A stretch of DNA of 64,000 nt, taken from Nostoc linckia z4 (GTDB lineage Bacteria > Cyanobacteriota > Cyanobacteriia > Cyanobacteriales > Nostocaceae). The DNA lies in the NCBI RefSeq assembly GCF_002608075.1, contig NZ_LAHA01000010.1, positions 62,001 through 126,000 of the forward strand, in the 5' to 3' direction. Within the stretch, counting starts at the first letter, position 1, and every line of letters starts with the position of its first letter. The notes beneath the pieces are model-generated. The model was not told the origin of the DNA. It did not search any database and saw nothing but the letters and a program-made list of their open reading frames with translations. A program made the translations under genes and the position numbers. This document shows positions 61,908-64,000 of the stretch, piece after piece.

Positions 61908-64000
61908 TTAATCTGTATTGAGAGTAAAATAAAATACAGTTCCTACACCAGGCTCAGACTCAGCCCAAATGCAGCCACCATGCCGTTCGACAATTTTTTT
62001 ACAGATAGCCAGACCAATGCCTGTACCAGGAAATTCTCGACGAGTGTGAAGGCGTCGGAAAACTTCAAAAATCCTCTTTAGATAACGAGACTTAATACCG
62101 ATGCCATTGTCCTGTACCCAGATGAGCCATTGTGAGTCGGGAATGGGAAATGGCGAGTTAGGAGTGAGGAATTCTCTCGCTACCTCTCCTGTTTCCCCAT
62201 CTCTTCTGAGAGCGCCAATATGAATTTTGGGCGGCTCTTTTGGGCAAAACTTGATGGCATTGCCCACCAAATTTTGGAATAGTTGCACCATTTGGGTTTT
62301 GTCTGCGAGTAACTTTGGTAAAGGGTCATGAGTGATGATAGCTTTACTTTCGGCGATCGCTACATGTAAATTACTCAGAGCTAGACTCAGGGCCATATTA
62401 CAATCAACAAGCACAAATTCTTGAGTGCAAGTTCCCACACGGGAATAAGCTAGCAAGTCTTGAATCAACTGCTGCATCCGCTTTGCCCCATCTACAATGT
62501 AAGCTAAGTATTCTTGAGCAGAATCATTGAGACGGTGTTGATATTCCTTCTCTAATAATTGGGTATAACTTGTTACAGATCGCAATGGCTCTTGTAAATC
62601 GTGGGAAGCTACATAGGCAAACTGCTCTAATTCTTGGTTAGAGCGTTTTAGATCTTCATTTAACTTTTGTAATTCTGCTGTTCGTTCCTGAACCTTGATT
62701 TCTAGTTCATCGTTGATTTGTTGTAGTGCCTGTTGTGCAAGTTTGCGTTCTGTAATATCAGTACAAGTACCTATCCACTCTTGAATTTCGTTGTTGGTAT
62801 TTAAAATAGGAACTCCACGGGCAGCAAAAAACCGATAGCTACCATCTGCAACTCGCACGCGATATTCACTAAAGTAAAGATTTTTGGTTTTTACTGCCTC
62901 AGTCCACAACAATTCTGTCAATTCTCGATCCTCAGGATGAATTGCATTTAGCCATTCCCCTTCCTTGATTTGGACATCACTTTGCTCATTTATCATCCCA
63001 TTTTTATCAGCTATCCAGACAGCTTGAGAAGTAGCAATTATTAGCGAGCGATAGCGTCTTTCACTTGCTTCTAAAGCAATTTCCGCCGATTTGCGGCGAG
63101 TGACATCTTGAAAGAGAATTGATACTCCTTCTGTTGAGGGGTACATACAATATTCAACCCAGCGATCGAAGGGTGCATAATATTCTTCCATGTGAATGAC
63201 TCGCTGTTCTGTCACTGCCTGATGGTAAAATTGATAAAATTTATACTTGCAAGTTTCCGGAAATACTTCCCAGATACTTTTACCAATCAAATCTGTGGTG
63301 TGGCAATTGAATATTTGTTCGGCTTTGTGATTGATGTAGGTGTAGCATGAATTGGGATCTAGGGCAACAAAAGCATCTGTAATGGTTTCTAAAATATCTG
63401 CTAGTTTTGCTTTTGCAGCTTGCTGTTCCATACAAATAGCTTCTTGTGATAAAACCTTGTTCATCTGAATTTGCTTTTGTAGCAGTGAGTAAACTACAAT
63501 TAGCAAAACTAAACTGAAAATATATCCCAAGCTGACTATAATAACGATTTCCTGAAAAAGATCTTCAGTAGCTGATGTTTCCCCTTGTAATAAGGTTTTT
63601 TCCTTATTTTCTATTGCTTGGCTAATTGCTTGGATTTGTTTGCCAATTTCTACGCTGCGATCGACAATAGATCTTTGAGTTGCCTTATCTAAACTTTTTT
63701 CCTTAAACAAGTCAATGGACTGCTCAAGCAGAGAAAATTTCTCCGCTACTAGAGGTTCAAGTGTATCAAGTCGCTTTTGTTGATTAGGGTTATCACTGCT
63801 TAGCCTCCGCATATCTTTAAGCAGTTGGTAAACTTTCTGCTTCTGCTGTTTATAGGCTTCTCGGTAAAGTGTATTTTCTGTGAAAATATAGCTATTTTGT
63901 GCGCTCTCAGCGTTACCAAGGTGAATAGGTACACGAGCTATCGATTCTGTAACTTGTTGGGTATGAACTACCCATTGCTTTTGTGCCGTTAACCTTTGAA
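61908..64000 (-). CDS. CHASE3-PAS-PAS sensor histidine kinase (5-prime end beyond window)
   Basis: Partial: the open frame runs through the right edge. An ATG complementary to 63810-63812 is internal, because the codons upstream to 64000 continue the CHASE3 domain (residues like VVHTQQVTESIARVP and SYIFTENTLYREAY). After a membrane helix come PAS 1 (ITDAFVALDPN...), PAS 2 with PAC (ERRYRSLIIATSQAVW), a coiled coil, HisKA with the phosphorylated His in YVASHDLQEPLRS and a HATPase with NAIKF, DNGIGI and GTGIGLAICKKI. Pairs with the Rcp1-type regulator downstream. Ligand or light signal unknown. Confidence 0.9.
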   Translation of the reverse strand, partial: QRLTAQKQWVVHTQQVTESIARVPIHLGNAESAQNSYIFTENTLYREAYKQQKQKVYQLLKDMRRLSSDNPNQQKRLDTLEPLVAEKFSLLEQSIDLFKEKSLDKATQRSIVDRSVEIGKQIQAISQAIENKEKTLLQGETSATEDLFQEIVIIVSLGYIFSLVLLIVVYSLLQKQIQMNKVLSQEAICMEQQAAKAKLADILETITDAFVALDPNSCYTYINHKAEQIFNCHTTDLIGKSIWEVFPETCKYKFYQFYHQAVTEQRVIHMEEYYAPFDRWVEYCMYPSTEGVSILFQDVTRRKSAEIALEASERRYRSLIIATSQAVWIADKNGMINEQSDVQIKEGEWLNAIHPEDRELTELLWTEAVKTKNLYFSEYRVRVADGSYRFFAARGVPILNTNNEIQEWIGTCTDITERKLAQQALQQINDELEIKVQERTAELQKLNEDLKRSNQELEQFAYVASHDLQEPLRSVTSYTQLLEKEYQHRLNDSAQEYLAYIVDGAKRMQQLIQDLLAYSRVGTCTQEFVLVDCNMALSLALSNLHVAIAESKAIITHDPLPKLLADKTQMVQLFQNLVGNAIKFCPKEPPKIHIGALRRDGETGEVAREFLTPNSPFPIPDSQWLIWVQDNGIGIKSRYLKRIFEVFRRLHTRREFPGTGIGLAICKKIVERHGGCIWAESEPGVGTVFYFTLNTD

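Overview
This window looks like chromosomal DNA of a filamentous, heterocyst-forming cyanobacterium (Nostoc/Anabaena type). The signs are many GCGATCGC (HIP1) palindromes, abundant short tandem repeats (GGAGTTA, AAAATCC, GAATTCAGGAGTCA and GGGGCATGGG types) between genes, a type-1 NADH dehydrogenase cluster in the order ndhA-ndhI-ndhG-ndhE, a DUF4079 membrane protein, a PatA/Hmp-type chemotaxis operon and a low to moderate GC content. The genus is an inference; no rRNA or marker gene is present.

Layout. (1) 0.6-26.9 kb, almost all on the plus strand, is an accessory organosulfur and redox region. It holds an SsuA-type sulfonate-binding lipoprotein, an AprA/FrdA-like flavoprotein with its two-cluster ferredoxin, a HEAT-repeat protein and an Mrp ATPase; then an SsuD-type monooxygenase, VOC proteins, an exported acetolactate decarboxylase, an MFS exporter and a Tat-exported vanadium haloperoxidase homologue with an altered active site; then an MDR oxidoreductase, a small pyrophosphatase-like protein, an SDR without the catalytic Tyr/Lys, a TauD-type dioxygenase, an NtaA/DmoA-type monooxygenase, two tandem GSTs, a DMT permease, a HAD phosphatase and a TauE exporter; and finally a tight operon of HpxZ-like, metallo-beta-lactamase-fold, methyltransferase and histidine phosphatase genes ending in a broken NUDIX gene. 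(2) 27.5-28.6 kb holds small genes, two of which encode double-glycine leader peptides resembling bacteriocin/RiPP precursors. (3) 28.9-40.3 kb, minus strand, carries hisC and a five-gene chemotaxis operon (PatA-like, CheY, CheW, MCP, CheA hybrid) with a four-helix-bundle gene lodged in it between inverted repeats, then a Uma2 nuclease.

(4) 40.6-53.9 kb is mainly housekeeping: tRNA-Leu(UAG), alanine racemase, an HNH endonuclease, a DHH phosphoesterase, a doubly broken toxin-antitoxin pair, sixA, citrate synthase, ndhAIGE, NAD kinase and an acyl/acetyltransferase. (5) 54.4-64 kb holds two tandem GT39-like membrane glycosyltransferases converging on a BcsA-like PilZ glycosyltransferase, a DUF4079 protein, an Rcp-type response regulator and a CHASE3-PAS-PAS histidine kinase running off the right edge.

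How the genes fit together. The first region would bind sulfonates outside the membrane, release sulfite by flavin-dependent (SsuD, NtaA-like) and Fe(II)/2-oxoglutarate-dependent (TauD) oxygenases, and handle products with GST, VOC, SDR and TauE functions. The membrane and ATPase subunits of the transporter (SsuB, SsuC) are not in the window. No intact insertion sequence, CRISPR array or prophage was seen; small repeats have nonetheless inserted widely, including into the toxin gene, the ndh cluster and the chemotaxis operon.
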